Of a stretch of 64,000 bases of DNA, positions 33,643 through 46,734 are shown piece after piece. The DNA is from Varunaivibrio sulfuroxidans (lineage in GTDB: Bacteria > Pseudomonadota > Alphaproteobacteria > Rhodospirillales > Magnetovibrionaceae). The DNA is taken from NCBI RefSeq assembly GCF_029318635.1, contig NZ_CP119676.1:1301001-1365000 (forward strand), written 5' to 3'. The position numbers and the translations under genes are program-made. Position 1 is the stretch's first letter. Each line of letters begins with the position of its first letter. The notes beneath the pieces are model-generated. The model searched no databases. It was given only the letters and a program-made list of their open reading frames with translations, and was not told the origin of the DNA.

Positions 33643-33652
33643 AAGTCGCGCT

Positions 33653-34402
33653 ATGAGCAAAAAACCTTCCCAAGGAAGAAAATCCGCCGGCGGTTCCGCG
33701 GCGCAAAGCGGCGGGGCCGGACGCGATATCACCCACCGGGTGAAAAGCGCGAAGGGACGCAAGACGTCGTCCACCCGCTGGCTGCAACGCCAATTGAACG
33801 ACCCCTACGTGCACGAGGCGAAACGCCGGGGCTATCGCTCGCGCGCCGCGTTCAAGTTGATCGAATTGGACGACCGGTTTAAATTTCTAAAACCGGGAAG
33901 CCGCGTCCTCGACCTGGGCGCGGCCCCGGGCGGTTGGACCCAGGTTGCGATCGAAAGGATCAAACCCTCCCCGTCCGGATACGGCGGCGGCAAGGTCGTC
34001 GCCATCGACATTCAGGAAATGGACCCGCTGCCCGGGGCCGACTGCCTGCATATGGATTTTATGGACGACGACGCCCCGGAACGCCTGAAAACCGCCCTCG
34101 GTGGGGCCGCCGACGTCGTTATGAGCGACATGGCCGCCCCCGCCACCGGCCATCCCGGGACCGATCACCTGCGCATCATGGCGCTGTGCGAGACCGCCCT
34201 CGATTTCGCCCTGCAGGTGCTCGCCCCGGAGGGAGTTTTCCTGGCCAAGGTATTCCAGGGGGGAAGCGAGCAAACGCTGCTCGCCCAATTGAAGAAAGAC
34301 TTTAAAACCGTCAAGCACGCCAAGCCCCCGGCGAGCCGTTCGGGCTCGGCGGAGATGTACGTGATCGCCCTGGGCTTTCGCGGGATAGCTCCGGAAAAAT
34401 AG
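33653..34402 (+). CDS. rlmE: 23S rRNA (uridine-2'-O)-methyltransferase
   Basis: A 249-residue RrmJ/FtsJ enzyme that methylates U2552 of 23S rRNA late in 50S assembly. Visible features are the K-D-K-E-type tetrad: KRRGYRSRAAFKLIELDDRF (Lys), SAM motif VLDLGAAPGGWTQVA, DVVMSDMAAPATGHPGTDH (Asp), LAKVFQGG (Lys) and SGSAEMYVIALGF (Glu). An N-terminal basic extension of about 45 residues (HRVKSAKGRKTSSTRWLQRQ) is usual in alphaproteobacteria. It probably shares a transcript with the ppx/gppA gene. Confidence 0.95.
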   Translation: MSKKPSQGRKSAGGSAAQSGGAGRDITHRVKSAKGRKTSSTRWLQRQLNDPYVHEAKRRGYRSRAAFKLIELDDRFKFLKPGSRVLDLGAAPGGWTQVAIERIKPSPSGYGGGKVVAIDIQEMDPLPGADCLHMDFMDDDAPERLKTALGGAADVVMSDMAAPATGHPGTDHLRIMALCETALDFALQVLAPEGVFLAKVFQGGSEQTLLAQLKKDFKTVKHAKPPASRSGSAEMYVIALGFRGIAPEK

Positions 34403-34424
34403 CCCCCCCGCGTTTGGATCGGCC

Positions 34425-35246
34425 TTATTTCGATGGCGCGGCGGTTTTCGATGGCGCGGCGGCTTGCGCGGGCGCGGCGATTTTCGGCGGCGTGACGGGG
34501 TCGCCGTGCTTGATCCAATCGGCGATGCCATGCTCGACGTTATAAATCTTGGTGTACCCCAGCTGCGTGCTCAGGGCGTCGGCCAGCAAGCGGGAACGAT
34601 GCCCGCTTCGACAAATCAAAATCACCTCGTCCCCGGCGCCCGCCACCTTGGCGAAACTTTCGCGGAAATGCGGGTTGAAGCCTTTCGGGGTAAACGATTC
34701 GATCAATTTGCTGCCCTTGATCACGCCGGTCTCTTTCCATTCCGGCGCGGTGCGCACGTCAACCACGGGAACCCCGCGCGCGATCAACTTTTTCAACGTG
34801 TCGGCGTCGATATTGGTATAGGCGGGAGGTTTCACGCCAAGCAATTCGACTTCGAACTTCAGTGTCGCGTCCGGCGGGATCGCCCCCGGAACGCCACGCG
34901 CGCCGTAGGCCAGATCGGGAGGAATAATCAGTTCGCGCTTGCCCCCGACCTTCATTCCCGCAACACCTTGATCCCATCCGGGAATGACCTGTCCGCCCCC
35001 CAGGGCGAAGGTAAACGGCCGTCCACGGTCGTGACTGGAATCAAATTTCGTGCCGTCCATCAGCCACCCGGTATAATGCACGGTGACCTGGGTGCCCGGC
35101 TTGGCCTCGGCGCCCGTGCCGACAACGACGTCTTTCATGATCATCTTTCCCGGCGCGCCCGCATGGGCGTTTGGGAAAGACACGGATACGGCAAACATCA
35201 ACGGCGTCAGCACCGTCAGGAACAAACGCAGGAAACGGGGCTTCAT
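34425..35246 (-). CDS. FKBP-type peptidyl-prolyl isomerase fused to a rhodanese domain, exported
   Basis: The ~273-residue protein has a Sec signal peptide ([20 protein letters not shown]... NAHA). Residues ~35-140 form an FKBP domain: [40 protein letters not shown] and [20 protein letters not shown]. Residues ~145-255 form a rhodanese domain: [20 protein letters not shown] and the active loop [19 protein letters not shown], with the catalytic Cys. An Ala/Pro/Lys tail ends the protein. The fusion implies a periplasmic protein combining proline isomerisation with sulfur or thiol chemistry. ATG 35258 is an alternative start. It is convergent with rlmE. Confidence 0.9.
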   Translation of the reverse strand: MKPRFLRLFLTVLTPLMFAVSVSFPNAHAGAPGKMIMKDVVVGTGAEAKPGTQVTVHYTGWLMDGTKFDSSHDRGRPFTFALGGGQVIPGWDQGVAGMKVGGKRELIIPPDLAYGARGVPGAIPPDATLKFEVELLGVKPPAYTNIDADTLKKLIARGVPVVDVRTAPEWKETGVIKGSKLIESFTPKGFNPHFRESFAKVAGAGDEVILICRSGHRSRLLADALSTQLGYTKIYNVEHGIADWIKHGDPVTPPKIAAPAQAAAPSKTAAPSK

Positions 35247-37032
<1,786 letters not shown>

Positions 37033-37303
37033 CGCGCCCCGAAGGCGGCGGTCGCCATCCTCCGCCTTCCCCTGGCCCGCCCGCCCGGCACGTTACGGGA
37101 CGCAAGATAAACGAGGCTTATCTTTTTCCCAAGCCCCGCTTCGAGCTCTAGCGGTTTGACCGAGACAAAAGAGTCCGCCGGCAGGCGGGTGGCTTTGTCG
37201 AAGAAAAGCAAACCATATCAAAAAGGAAACCCGGTGGAGCGGCCCGACGTTTCGAGATCGAAAAGTCGGGGTCAATTCACTAGAAACCCCCGGAATCCAA
37301 GTC

Positions 37304-38611
37304 ATGACCCCAGCCGCCCGCATCGAGGCCGCCATCACGCTTTTGACGCTTTGCGAGGAAACTCGACGCCCCGCCGATCGGGTCGTGCGCGATTTTTTTA
37401 AAGCCCGACGCTATGCCGGATCGAAGGATCGGCGCGCCGTTATCGGACGTTTTTACGCCGTCGTCCGTCACCGGGCGCGCCTGCAATGGTGGGTCGAACG
37501 CGCCGCGCCCGACCTCGCCGTTACGCCGCGCCATTGGGTCATCGCCGATCTGGTCCTAGGTGATAACGCCCAGCCCGCCGCCGACATCGAGGCCCTGTTC
37601 GACGGTGGCAAGTTCTCCGCCGCCGCCCTGACGGCGGAAGACCGTGCTTTGGTCGCACATCTTGAGGGGCAATCCCTCGACCATCCCGATCAGCCGCGTT
37701 TCGTGCGCCTGGAGCTTCCTTTGGCATTGTCGCGGGTCATCGGCGATAGCTTGGGCGCGGATATCGTACGCCAGATGGCGGCGCTCAACACCGACGCCCC
37801 CGTAGACCTGCGCGTCAATTCCCTGAAGACCACCCGCGAAGCGGCGCGCGCCCTACTCGGGGCGGCGGACATCGAGGCCGCGCCGACGCCGCTTTCGCCG
37901 CTGGGGCTGCGCCTCGCCGCGCGCCCGCGCCTAGACGATCTTCCCGCCTATCGTGACGGCCTGATCGAAGTGCAGGACGAGGGCGCACAAGTCACCGCCC
38001 TGCTGACGGACGCCCGTCCGGGCATGACGGTCATCGACTACTGCGCCGGGGCGGGGGGGAAAACCCTCGCCCTTGGGGCCGAAATGCGCGCCCAGGGCCG
38101 CCTGATCGCCTGCGACATCGACGCCGAGCGCTTGAAACGCATGGCTCCCCGATTGAAACGCGCCGGTCTTGACGGTATCGAAGGCGTCGATCTCGGCCCC
38201 GGCCCCGAGGCGATCGCCGGCCTCGATGGTCAGGCCGACCGGGTCTTGGTCGATGCGCCGTGCACCGGCACCGGGGTCTGGCGGCGCGCCCCCGAAGCAC
38301 GCTGGCGCTTGCGCTCCGAAGACATCGCCCGCGCCCTCGAACGCCAACGCGCGGTGCTGGACGCCGCCCAGGCGCTGGTCAAACCGGGCGGACGGCTGAT
38401 CTACGTCACCTGCTCGCTGCTCAAATCGGAAAACGAAGATCAGGTGATGGCGTTCCTCGATCGCCACGACGATTTTATTTTACTGCCCATCGCCAACGTC
38501 TGGCGCGAGGTCTTCGACACGCCGTGTCCGACCAACGTCTACACCCTGCGCCTGAACTCCGCCGATCACGGCACCGACGGCTTTTACTGCGCCGTTCTGC
38601 AGCGCGATTAG
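37304..38611 (+). CDS. RsmB/NOP-family rRNA m5C methyltransferase
   Basis: The 435-residue enzyme methylates a cytosine C5 in 16S rRNA. The N-terminal ~140 residues are helical and NusB-like (RIEAAITLLTLCEETRRPAD). The catalytic part starts at ~170 with APVDLRVNSLKTTREAARAL, followed by GLIEVQDEGAQVTALLTDAR, SAM motif VIDYCAGAGGKTLALGAEM, motif IV VDAPCTGTGVWRRAPEARWR and motif VI LIYVTCSLLKSENEDQV. The two catalytic Cys (in APCTG and TCSL) are both present. guaB lies 270 bp upstream; the gap between holds no gene. Confidence 0.9.
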   Translation: MTPAARIEAAITLLTLCEETRRPADRVVRDFFKARRYAGSKDRRAVIGRFYAVVRHRARLQWWVERAAPDLAVTPRHWVIADLVLGDNAQPAADIEALFDGGKFSAAALTAEDRALVAHLEGQSLDHPDQPRFVRLELPLALSRVIGDSLGADIVRQMAALNTDAPVDLRVNSLKTTREAARALLGAADIEAAPTPLSPLGLRLAARPRLDDLPAYRDGLIEVQDEGAQVTALLTDARPGMTVIDYCAGAGGKTLALGAEMRAQGRLIACDIDAERLKRMAPRLKRAGLDGIEGVDLGPGPEAIAGLDGQADRVLVDAPCTGTGVWRRAPEARWRLRSEDIARALERQRAVLDAAQALVKPGGRLIYVTCSLLKSENEDQVMAFLDRHDDFILLPIANVWREVFDTPCPTNVYTLRLNSADHGTDGFYCAVLQRD

Positions 38612-38640
38612 GGCCGAGACCGAGCCGTTTGGGGCGGGAC

Positions 38641-39705
38641 CTAAACCGGACGACCGAAGGTCTGGATAATCCGGGAAATCTCGTCCTCGACCGCTTGGCC
38701 CAGAATTTTTTGATCGGCTTGCGCCTGGGGGTCGGCTTCTTCGAGATCGCCGATGACCAGGATGTTCTCGTCGTTGAGAAGGTTCGCCGGACCGGTATAA
38801 TTGAAACTTCCGGCGATAATCAACGCTCCGTCGATCACCATCAATTTGTGATGCAGCTTGTTCAAGCCATGGCCCCTGGGGGCGGTGTACAACTCCGCGC
38901 CGGCCCTGGCCAAGGGCTGGGTCGCCGCCCATTTTTGCACGCCCTGCCCGTGATCGAAAATTCCCCGCACAACAATCCCCGAGCGCACCAGCACCATCAT
39001 CGCATCGTCGATCCCCGACGAGCGCGAGAAGGTGAAAATGGCGAAGTCGATCCGCCGTTTGGCTTTTAACATCTGCTTCATGATTTCCATTTCCGGGGCG
39101 TGATCGGGGGCGAACAGGGGTTTCACACGCACCCCCGAGACCGAAATTTCCGACGGACGCGGATCGTGGCGCAAGCGTTTGTCTCCGAAGGTGCCGCCCC
39201 AAATCTCGGCGAACTCGGCAACGTACTGGGCCGCGACGCGGGCACTGCGCACAATGACGATGTGGTTAAGATTGGCGTGAAGGCCCGTCGGCGTAAAATT
39301 GGTCGATCCCGTCAGTACCGCGCGCGTCCTGTAACCATAATCGCGAGCGATAAATTTCTGATGAAAAATCTTGGGGTTGTAATCGGTGCGCACATCACAG
39401 CGCGCACGCAAAAGCGCCATGAACAATTCCCGGTTGGCTTCGTTCATCGCCCCCGGCAAAAAGGGGTCGGCGGGCGCCTTTGTCGTGGTCAGGTAATCGC
39501 CCTCCAGAACCATGCGCACGCGAACGCCGCGCCGACGCGCGCGCGCGAACGCGTGGGCGATGGGGACCGATTCCAACTCCTGCACCGCAACATCGAGCGT
39601 CTTGCGCGCAGCGTCGATAAAACCGACCAAGACCGCCTCCAGGTCGTCGCCGCCGAGGTCCCGCGGCCCCATGTAAATTTCGATATTCCCCAACACCTGG
39701 ACCAT
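38641..39705 (-). CDS. Phospholipase D-family protein
   Basis: The 354-residue protein carries two HKD motifs: HQKFIARDYGYRTRAVLTGS and HHKLMVIDGALIIAGSFNYT, the second exact and the first slightly relaxed. Both lie in the order expected for a pseudo-dimeric PLD fold. No signal peptide is visible from the chosen start MVQVLGNIEIYMGP. PLD proteins include cardiolipin synthases, lipases and nucleases; the absence of membrane segments and the FIDAARKTLDVAVQELES region fit a soluble nuclease- or lipase-like member. It is convergent with the rsmB-like gene and divergent from thiC. Confidence 0.82.
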   Translation of the reverse strand: MVQVLGNIEIYMGPRDLGGDDLEAVLVGFIDAARKTLDVAVQELESVPIAHAFARARRRGVRVRMVLEGDYLTTTKAPADPFLPGAMNEANRELFMALLRARCDVRTDYNPKIFHQKFIARDYGYRTRAVLTGSTNFTPTGLHANLNHIVIVRSARVAAQYVAEFAEIWGGTFGDKRLRHDPRPSEISVSGVRVKPLFAPDHAPEMEIMKQMLKAKRRIDFAIFTFSRSSGIDDAMMVLVRSGIVVRGIFDHGQGVQKWAATQPLARAGAELYTAPRGHGLNKLHHKLMVIDGALIIAGSFNYTGPANLLNDENILVIGDLEEADPQAQADQKILGQAVEDEISRIIQTFGRPV

Positions 39706-39855
39706 GACGCTCCTCCTCGATCGACGCACTCTTTCGCGTGCAGAGAATAACACATCGCCACCAAAGCGTGCACCATTGCGTTCCCGCGTTCTCCCCATGG
39801 CGGCGAAGATGTTGATCCTTGACCTTTGCCCGCCTCCGGTTCACCATGGGTGCGT

Positions 39856-41854
<1,999 letters not shown>

Positions 41855-41895
41855 GCCTCCGTTATTGTCGATCTTTCCCTGTTTCGCGCCATTTC

Positions 41896-41928
41896 AAGGC
41901 CCTTTTGAGAAAAACTCAAAAGGGCCTT
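41896..41928 (+). terminator. Terminator after thiC
   Basis: AAGGCCCTTTTGAG and CTCAAAAGGGCCTT form a perfect 14-bp stem with an AAAAA loop. Its 3' end touches the minus-35 of the mer promoter. There is no T run, but stability is high. Confidence 0.75.
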
Positions 41929-41957
41929 GAACCTGTAGCCGCTACAGGTTTTATGCT
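41927..41957 (+). promoter_or_regulatory. MerR-type promoter/operator of the merTPA operon
   Basis: TTGAAC (41927-41932) and TATGCT (41952-41957) are separated by 19 bp, the over-long spacer that MerR-family activators need. The dyad AACCTGTAG-CCG-CTACAGGTT fills the spacer. The same TTGAAC-N19-TATGCT layout stands before the P-type ATPase gene (55301-55331). No merR gene lies nearby, so control in trans is likely. Confidence 0.75.
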
Positions 41958-42043
41958 GTCTCCAATCAAATCACCGCCCCTGTATCGCCCCTAAATCACC
42001 CATGGGGGCCGCTCCGGGGCCGCCCTGGAATGGAGAGACCGCG

Positions 42044-42490
42044 ATGCCCGACACCGTAACCGATGGACACATGGCCGCGTCCACCCTGCCCTCCACGACC
42101 CCCGATGTGAGCGGCGCGCAGCCGTCCGAGGAAGATTCTTCACGATCCAAGGACCGCCTGCTCGCCACCGGCGGTATTCTCGGCGCGCTGGCGGCGTCCT
42201 CGTGCTGCGTCCTTCCTCTCGTGCTGTTTTCCCTGGGCATCAGCGGGGCGTGGATCGGTAATCTGACCGCGCTTTATCCCTATAAACCGATTTTCGTCAC
42301 CATCACCGCCCTGTTCCTGGCCGGCGGCTTTTACAGCGCCTACCGCAAGCCGAAGACGGCGTGCGTGGCGGGCAGCTATTGCGCCTCGCCAACCTCCAAG
42401 CGGGTCCTGAAGATCGCCCTTTGGGGTTCGACGGCGCTGGTCATCCTCGCTCTCGTTTTTCCCTCTCTCGTCCCCTATCTGATGAAATAA
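42044..42490 (+). CDS. merT: MerT-like mercuric ion transport protein
   Basis: The 148-residue inner-membrane protein imports Hg(II) to the cytoplasmic reductase. The first hydrophobic segment has the hallmark Cys pair: LAASSCCVLPLVLFSLGISG, followed by the conserved WIGNLTALYPYKPIF. The second Cys pair is in the loop ACVAGSYCAS, and the last helix is LKIALWGSTALVILALVF. An N-terminal soluble stretch of ~45 residues is longer than usual for MerT. ATG 42044 has GGAGAG six bases upstream. It is the first gene of the mer operon. Confidence 0.92.
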   Translation: MPDTVTDGHMAASTLPSTTPDVSGAQPSEEDSSRSKDRLLATGGILGALAASSCCVLPLVLFSLGISGAWIGNLTALYPYKPIFVTITALFLAGGFYSAYRKPKTACVAGSYCASPTSKRVLKIALWGSTALVILALVFPSLVPYLMK

Positions 42491-42516
42491 ATCTTGCCCG
42501 AAAGGTTTTCCCGCAG

Positions 42517-42801
42517 ATGAAACGTACTTTCCCTCTGATCGCCATTCTTTTTCTCGCGTTGAGCACCACCACCGCCCTCGCCGCCCAACAAACGGTGACG
42601 CTCGCGGTGCAAAACATGTACTGCCCATCGTGCCCCTATATCGTGCAGAAAAGTTTGCTGAACGTACCCGGAGTCACCAAGGCGAAGGTCTCGTCGGAAA
42701 AAAAGACCGCCGTGGTCACATTCGACGACGCCAAAACCTCCGTGGCCGCCCTGACCCACGCCACCACTCAAGCGGGCTACCCATCGTCCCCGAAAAAATA
42801 G
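42517..42801 (+). CDS. merP: MerP-like periplasmic mercury-binding protein
   Basis: The 94-residue protein has a signal peptide (LIAILFLALSTTTALA-AQ) and one heavy-metal-associated domain. The metal site is NMYCPSCPYIVQKSLLNVPG, with CxxC where most MerP have GMTCxxC. The tail ends TTQAGYPSSPKK. MerP captures Hg(II) in the periplasm and hands it to MerT. It lies 26 bp after merT, and the small gap supports co-transcription. Confidence 0.93.
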   Translation: MKRTFPLIAILFLALSTTTALAAQQTVTLAVQNMYCPSCPYIVQKSLLNVPGVTKAKVSSEKKTAVVTFDDAKTSVAALTHATTQAGYPSSPKK

Positions 42802-42845
42802 CCTCCCTGCTTGAGTCCCGAGAACCTGAGAAAGAACGCCCGAAA

Positions 42846-44318
42846 ATGCCCCAATTAACGTGTGATTGCCCCCCCACCCAAGGCCCGAAAAACGACCCGA
42901 ATGAGAAAGTCCCCACGGAAGGAAAGCCGTTCGACGTCGCCGTGATCGGCGCCGGGTCGGCGGGATTTTCCGCCGCGATCACCGCCGCCGAAGCGGGCGC
43001 ACGGGTCGCGCTGATCGGCGCGGGAACCATTGGCGGGACTTGCGTCAACGTCGGTTGCGTGCCCTCCAAGGCGATGATTCGCGCCGTCGAAACCCAATAT
43101 CAGGCGCGCGCGGCGCGGCGCTTCGACGGCATCGAGGCCGATGCGCGGATCATCGATTGGGCGGCGACGGTGGCGCAGAAAGACACGCTCGTCGCCCAAT
43201 TGCGCCAAGCGAAATACATAGACCTGTTGCCCTCGTACGACAACGTGACCTACATCGAAGGCCGCGCGCGCCTTGGCGAAGGCGTGGTGATCGTCGATGG
43301 GGAGGCGATCGAAGCGGGTAAAATCATTATCGCCACCGGGTCGTCTTCCGCCGTCCCCGACATTCCGGGCATCGACGGCGTGCCCTACCTGACCAGCACC
43401 GAAGCCCTGGATCTGAAAACATTGCCGACCTCCCTGATCGTCGTCGGCGGTGGCTACATCGGCTGCGAGATGGCGCAGATGTTCGCCCGCGCCGGGGTCC
43501 GGGTCACCCTGGTCTGCCGTTCGCGCCTCCTGCCCGCGGCCGAACCGGAAATCAGCGCCGCGCTGAGCGAATACCTGCGTGATGAGGGCGTCGATGTACG
43601 CGGCGGACTGTCCTACCACGAGATCATGCAAACCCCCGATGGGATTACCCTTGAGATCGACAAGAACGACGCTCGGGAACGCCTTAACGCCGAGAAGGTC
43701 CTTGTCTGCACCGGGCGGCGCGCCAATACCGACGGGTTGGGGTTGGCGGAAATCGGCGTCGCCCTGTCCCCGGGCGGCGCAATCGTCGTGGACGCCCACA
43801 TGCGCACCACAAAACCCGACATCTACGGCGCGGGCGATGTCACCGGACGCGATCAATTCGTGTACATGGCGGCCTATGGGGCCAAACTCGCCGCCAAAAA
43901 CGCGATGACGGACGATCACTTGACCTATGACAATTCGGCGATGCCCTGGATCGTTTTCACCGATCCTCAGGTCGCCGGCGTCGGATTGAGCGCGGCCCAG
44001 GCGAAAGCGAACGGCCTGGACGTCAAAACGTCGGTGCTCGATCTCAAGTATGTTCCCCGCGCCCTCGCCGCCCGGGATACGCGCGGGTTGATTAAACTGG
44101 TCGCCGAGCGGCAAAGCGGTGTCCTGCTCGGGGCGCAGATCCTGGCCCCCGAAGGGGCCGATACCATCCAGACCGTCGCCATGGCGATTAAGGGTGGATT
44201 GACCGCAAGCGATTTGGCCGACACTATTTTTCCCTATTTGACCACGGTCGAAGGATTGAAGCTGGCGGCCCAGACCTTCGATAAAGACGTCGCCAAGCTG
44301 TCGTGCTGCGCCGGGTGA
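42846..44318 (+). CDS. merA: Mercuric reductase
   Basis: The 490-residue flavoprotein disulfide reductase reduces Hg(II) to Hg(0) with NADPH. The FAD motif is VAVIGAGSAGFSAAITAAEA, the redox pair is GGTCVNVGCVPSKAMIRA, the NADPH motif is LIVVGGGYIGCEMAQMF, and the second FAD motif is DIYGAGDVTGRDQFVYMA. The C-terminal mercury-binding Cys pair is present in LSCCAG. The N-terminal MerP-like domain of long MerA is absent, as in short forms; instead the protein starts MPQLTCDCPP. It ends the merTPA operon. Confidence 0.96.
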   Translation: MPQLTCDCPPTQGPKNDPNEKVPTEGKPFDVAVIGAGSAGFSAAITAAEAGARVALIGAGTIGGTCVNVGCVPSKAMIRAVETQYQARAARRFDGIEADARIIDWAATVAQKDTLVAQLRQAKYIDLLPSYDNVTYIEGRARLGEGVVIVDGEAIEAGKIIIATGSSSAVPDIPGIDGVPYLTSTEALDLKTLPTSLIVVGGGYIGCEMAQMFARAGVRVTLVCRSRLLPAAEPEISAALSEYLRDEGVDVRGGLSYHEIMQTPDGITLEIDKNDARERLNAEKVLVCTGRRANTDGLGLAEIGVALSPGGAIVVDAHMRTTKPDIYGAGDVTGRDQFVYMAAYGAKLAAKNAMTDDHLTYDNSAMPWIVFTDPQVAGVGLSAAQAKANGLDVKTSVLDLKYVPRALAARDTRGLIKLVAERQSGVLLGAQILAPEGADTIQTVAMAIKGGLTASDLADTIFPYLTTVEGLKLAAQTFDKDVAKLSCCAG

Positions 44319-44549
44319 CGGCCCGCCACCGGCTAGGAAACCGGAGAAGCTTTGAAAGCACAGCTTCGCGGCCCACTCAGGGCAAAAGCACACCGCGCGC
44401 ATACGATCCCGAAATCCATAATCTTGACGATATCTTTGTCGGCCTAGATTGCCTATAATCGTGACCGGCTTGGCGGAAGGAACCACCAAAAAAATCTACT
44501 GCCGAGAACCGACCCAAAGCCCCTCAAGGAGGGAGATCAAGGAGGCGAC

Positions 44550-44903
44550 ATGAAGCGTTTGCCCTTGCGTCCATTGATTGCCGTTTTCACCCTCGTCGCG
44601 ATTTTTCCGGTGTCGGCCTGGGCCTATGGCGCGGGCGGGGCCGGTATGATGGATGGTTGCTGGGGGCGGGGCGGGGCGTTTTTCAGCTCTTTGTCGATGA
44701 TCATCGTTCCCGTGCTGTTCATCATCGCCATCGTCGCCATCGTGCGCTGGTTGACCGGCCGCGGGAGGTGCGCCCATTTTTCATCGTCCACGCCACACGA
44801 CGGGCGGGGCGCGTCTCCTATGGATATCCTGAACGAACGTTTCGCCAAGGGTGAGATCGACGCCGAGGAATATAAAGAACGCAAACGCATTCTGGACGCG
44901 TGA
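44550..44903 (+). CDS. SHOCT-domain small membrane protein
   Basis: The 117-residue protein has a signal-like first segment (LIAVFTLVAIFPVSAWA), a Gly/Met/Trp-rich linker (GGAGMMDGCWGRGG) and a membrane helix (SMIIVPVLFIIAIVAIVRWL). The C-terminus is a short SHOCT motif: DILNERFAKGEIDAEEYKER. Such proteins often follow metal-resistance genes, consistent with its position after merA. A strong ribosome site, AAGGAGG, precedes the ATG. The specific role is unknown. Confidence 0.85.
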   Translation: MKRLPLRPLIAVFTLVAIFPVSAWAYGAGGAGMMDGCWGRGGAFFSSLSMIIVPVLFIIAIVAIVRWLTGRGRCAHFSSSTPHDGRGASPMDILNERFAKGEIDAEEYKERKRILDA

Positions 44904-45122
44904 GCCGCCCATACCATCCAAAATGCGCCTCCTTCCCCGCCATCGCGTCCCCCCGCGCGGAAAAGCGCGCCATGCGACCATGAAGCCGTGGCCCTTTCGC
45001 GTCCCTGCGGCGGACAAAATTCTCCCTGGTCTTGCGTCTCGCCAACGGGTAAAAAAGATGTTCACGCTTCGCCGATCGAAGCGCGTTCGCCATATCGCGT
45101 CCCCCATCGAGGATCATCCATC

Positions 45123-45728
45123 ATGACCAATACCACCGCCCGGCATCCCCTTATCCATACCGCGATCCCCGCCCTGAATGGATCGCCCGCGCGCCGGATG
45201 GCGCTGCACTGTGGATTGGCCCTTGTGGGCACGCTTTTCATTGCCCTGTCGTCCCGGATCGAGGTGCCGTTCTATCCGGTGCCGATGACCCTGCAGACCC
45301 TGGCCGTGATGGTCATCGCGGCGGTTTACGGGGGACGTTTGGGTTTCGCCACGCTGGCGCTGTATCTGATGGAAGGCGCCTTGGGGCTGCCGGTGTTTTC
45401 CGGCACGCCGGAACGGGGCGTCGGCCTTGTCTACATGACGGGGCCCACCGGGGGCTACCTGCTGGGTTTCCTCCTCGCCGCCGGTTTGGTCGGCTGGTTC
45501 GCCGAAAGGCGCGCGGGCAAATCGCTTCTCCCTCTCGCCGGAATGATGGCCGCCGGATTGCTCGTCGTTTATGCTTTCGGTGCGACGTGGCTGGCGACCT
45601 TCACCGGATGGGACAAGGCGTTTACCCTGGGCGTCGCGCCGTTCATCCTCGGCGATGTGCTGAAAATCGCCCTCGCCGCCGCCCTGGTGAAGGCGTCGTG
45701 GAGCCGCCTTTCAAAACGCGCCTCCTAG
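45123..45728 (+). CDS. bioY: Biotin transporter BioY (ECF S component)
   Basis: The 201-residue membrane protein is the substrate-binding unit for biotin uptake. Typical features are [26 protein letters not shown]-like [57 protein letters not shown] and the closing [15 protein letters not shown]. Many alphaproteobacteria have BioY without a dedicated energising module. Start ATG 45123 has GAGGA upstream. It lies 20 bp before bioB, so import and synthesis of biotin are linked. Confidence 0.95.
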   Translation: MTNTTARHPLIHTAIPALNGSPARRMALHCGLALVGTLFIALSSRIEVPFYPVPMTLQTLAVMVIAAVYGGRLGFATLALYLMEGALGLPVFSGTPERGVGLVYMTGPTGGYLLGFLLAAGLVGWFAERRAGKSLLPLAGMMAAGLLVVYAFGATWLATFTGWDKAFTLGVAPFILGDVLKIALAAALVKASWSRLSKRAS

Positions 45729-45747
45729 AATCATGCCTCCTAGAATC

Positions 45748-46734
45748 ATGAACGTATCCACGCTGGAACGCCCCATACCCGACGCGGGCGACGCCATCCG
45801 CCATGATTGGGCCCGCGATGAGATCGAGGATCTCTACCGTCTGCCCCTGCTCGACCTGGTCTGGCGGGCCCATGGCGTGCACCGCGCCTTTCAGGACCCC
45901 CATGACATTCAACATGCCGGCCTGCTTAGCATCAAGACCGGCGGCTGCCCGGAGGACTGCGCCTATTGCCCGCAATCGGCGCATCACAAGGAAGTGCGCA
46001 TCGACCGCGACGGCCTGATGGCGGTGGACGCGGTCCTGGAAATGGCCGAGCGCGCCAAAAACGACGGCGCCAGCCGTTTTTGCATGGGCGCGGCCTGGCG
46101 CCAAGTACGCGACGGCCAAGCCTTCGACGACGTCCTAGCCATGGTGCGCGGCGTGCGGGCCCTGGATATGGAAGCCTGCGTCACCCTGGGCATGCTCGAC
46201 GAAAATCAGGCCCACAGGCTCGCCGAAGCGGGGTTAACCGCCTACAACCACAACCTGGACACCGGCCCGGAATATTATCCGTCGATCGTCACCACCCGTA
46301 CCTACCAGGACCGCCTGGAGACACTGAAACACGCCCGCGCCGCGGGGCTAGAGTTGTGTTGCGGCGGCATCATCGGCATGGGCGAGAGCATCGCCGACCG
46401 CGCCGCGATGCTTCAGGTCTTGGCCAACATGAACCCGCACCCCGAAAGCGTGCCGATCAATGTTCTGGTTCCCGTGGACGGCACCCCATTGGAAAACGCG
46501 CCGCCCGTCCACCCCCTCGATCTGGTGCGGATGATCGCCACCGCGCGGATCGTGACGCCCGCCTCCCGGGTGCGCCTGTCGGCGGGGCGGCGGGATCTCA
46601 GCCCCGAGGCGCAGGCCTTTTGCTTCATGGCCGGGGCCAATTCCATTTTCCACGGCGACAGCCTGTTGACCACGGCGAACGCGCAAAGGGACAGCGACGC
46701 GGCGCTGATGTGCATGATCGGCCCGCAAGACTAG
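45748..46734 (+). CDS. bioB: Biotin synthase
   Basis: A 328-residue radical SAM enzyme that inserts sulfur into dethiobiotin. The FeS motif is [16 protein letters not shown]; other conserved parts are [52 protein letters not shown] and [21 protein letters not shown] 15-bp duplication (GCCTCCTAGAATCAT twice) sits at the bioY-bioB joint and creates two tandem ATG starts (45733, 45748). No good Shine-Dalgarno is present there, so translation may depend on bioY. The stop codon TAG overlaps a dispersed CTAGGGTC repeat. Confidence 0.95.
   Translation: MNVSTLERPIPDAGDAIRHDWARDEIEDLYRLPLLDLVWRAHGVHRAFQDPHDIQHAGLLSIKTGGCPEDCAYCPQSAHHKEVRIDRDGLMAVDAVLEMAERAKNDGASRFCMGAAWRQVRDGQAFDDVLAMVRGVRALDMEACVTLGMLDENQAHRLAEAGLTAYNHNLDTGPEYYPSIVTTRTYQDRLETLKHARAAGLELCCGGIIGMGESIADRAAMLQVLANMNPHPESVPINVLVPVDGTPLENAPPVHPLDLVRMIATARIVTPASRVRLSAGRRDLSPEAQAFCFMAGANSIFHGDSLLTTANAQRDSDAALMCMIGPQD

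Noticed and set aside
41930-41950. AACCTGTAG/CTACAGGTT taken as a second thiC terminator
   Set aside because: It sits exactly between TTGAAC and TATGCT with a 19-bp spacer, which fits a MerR-type operator better than a terminator.
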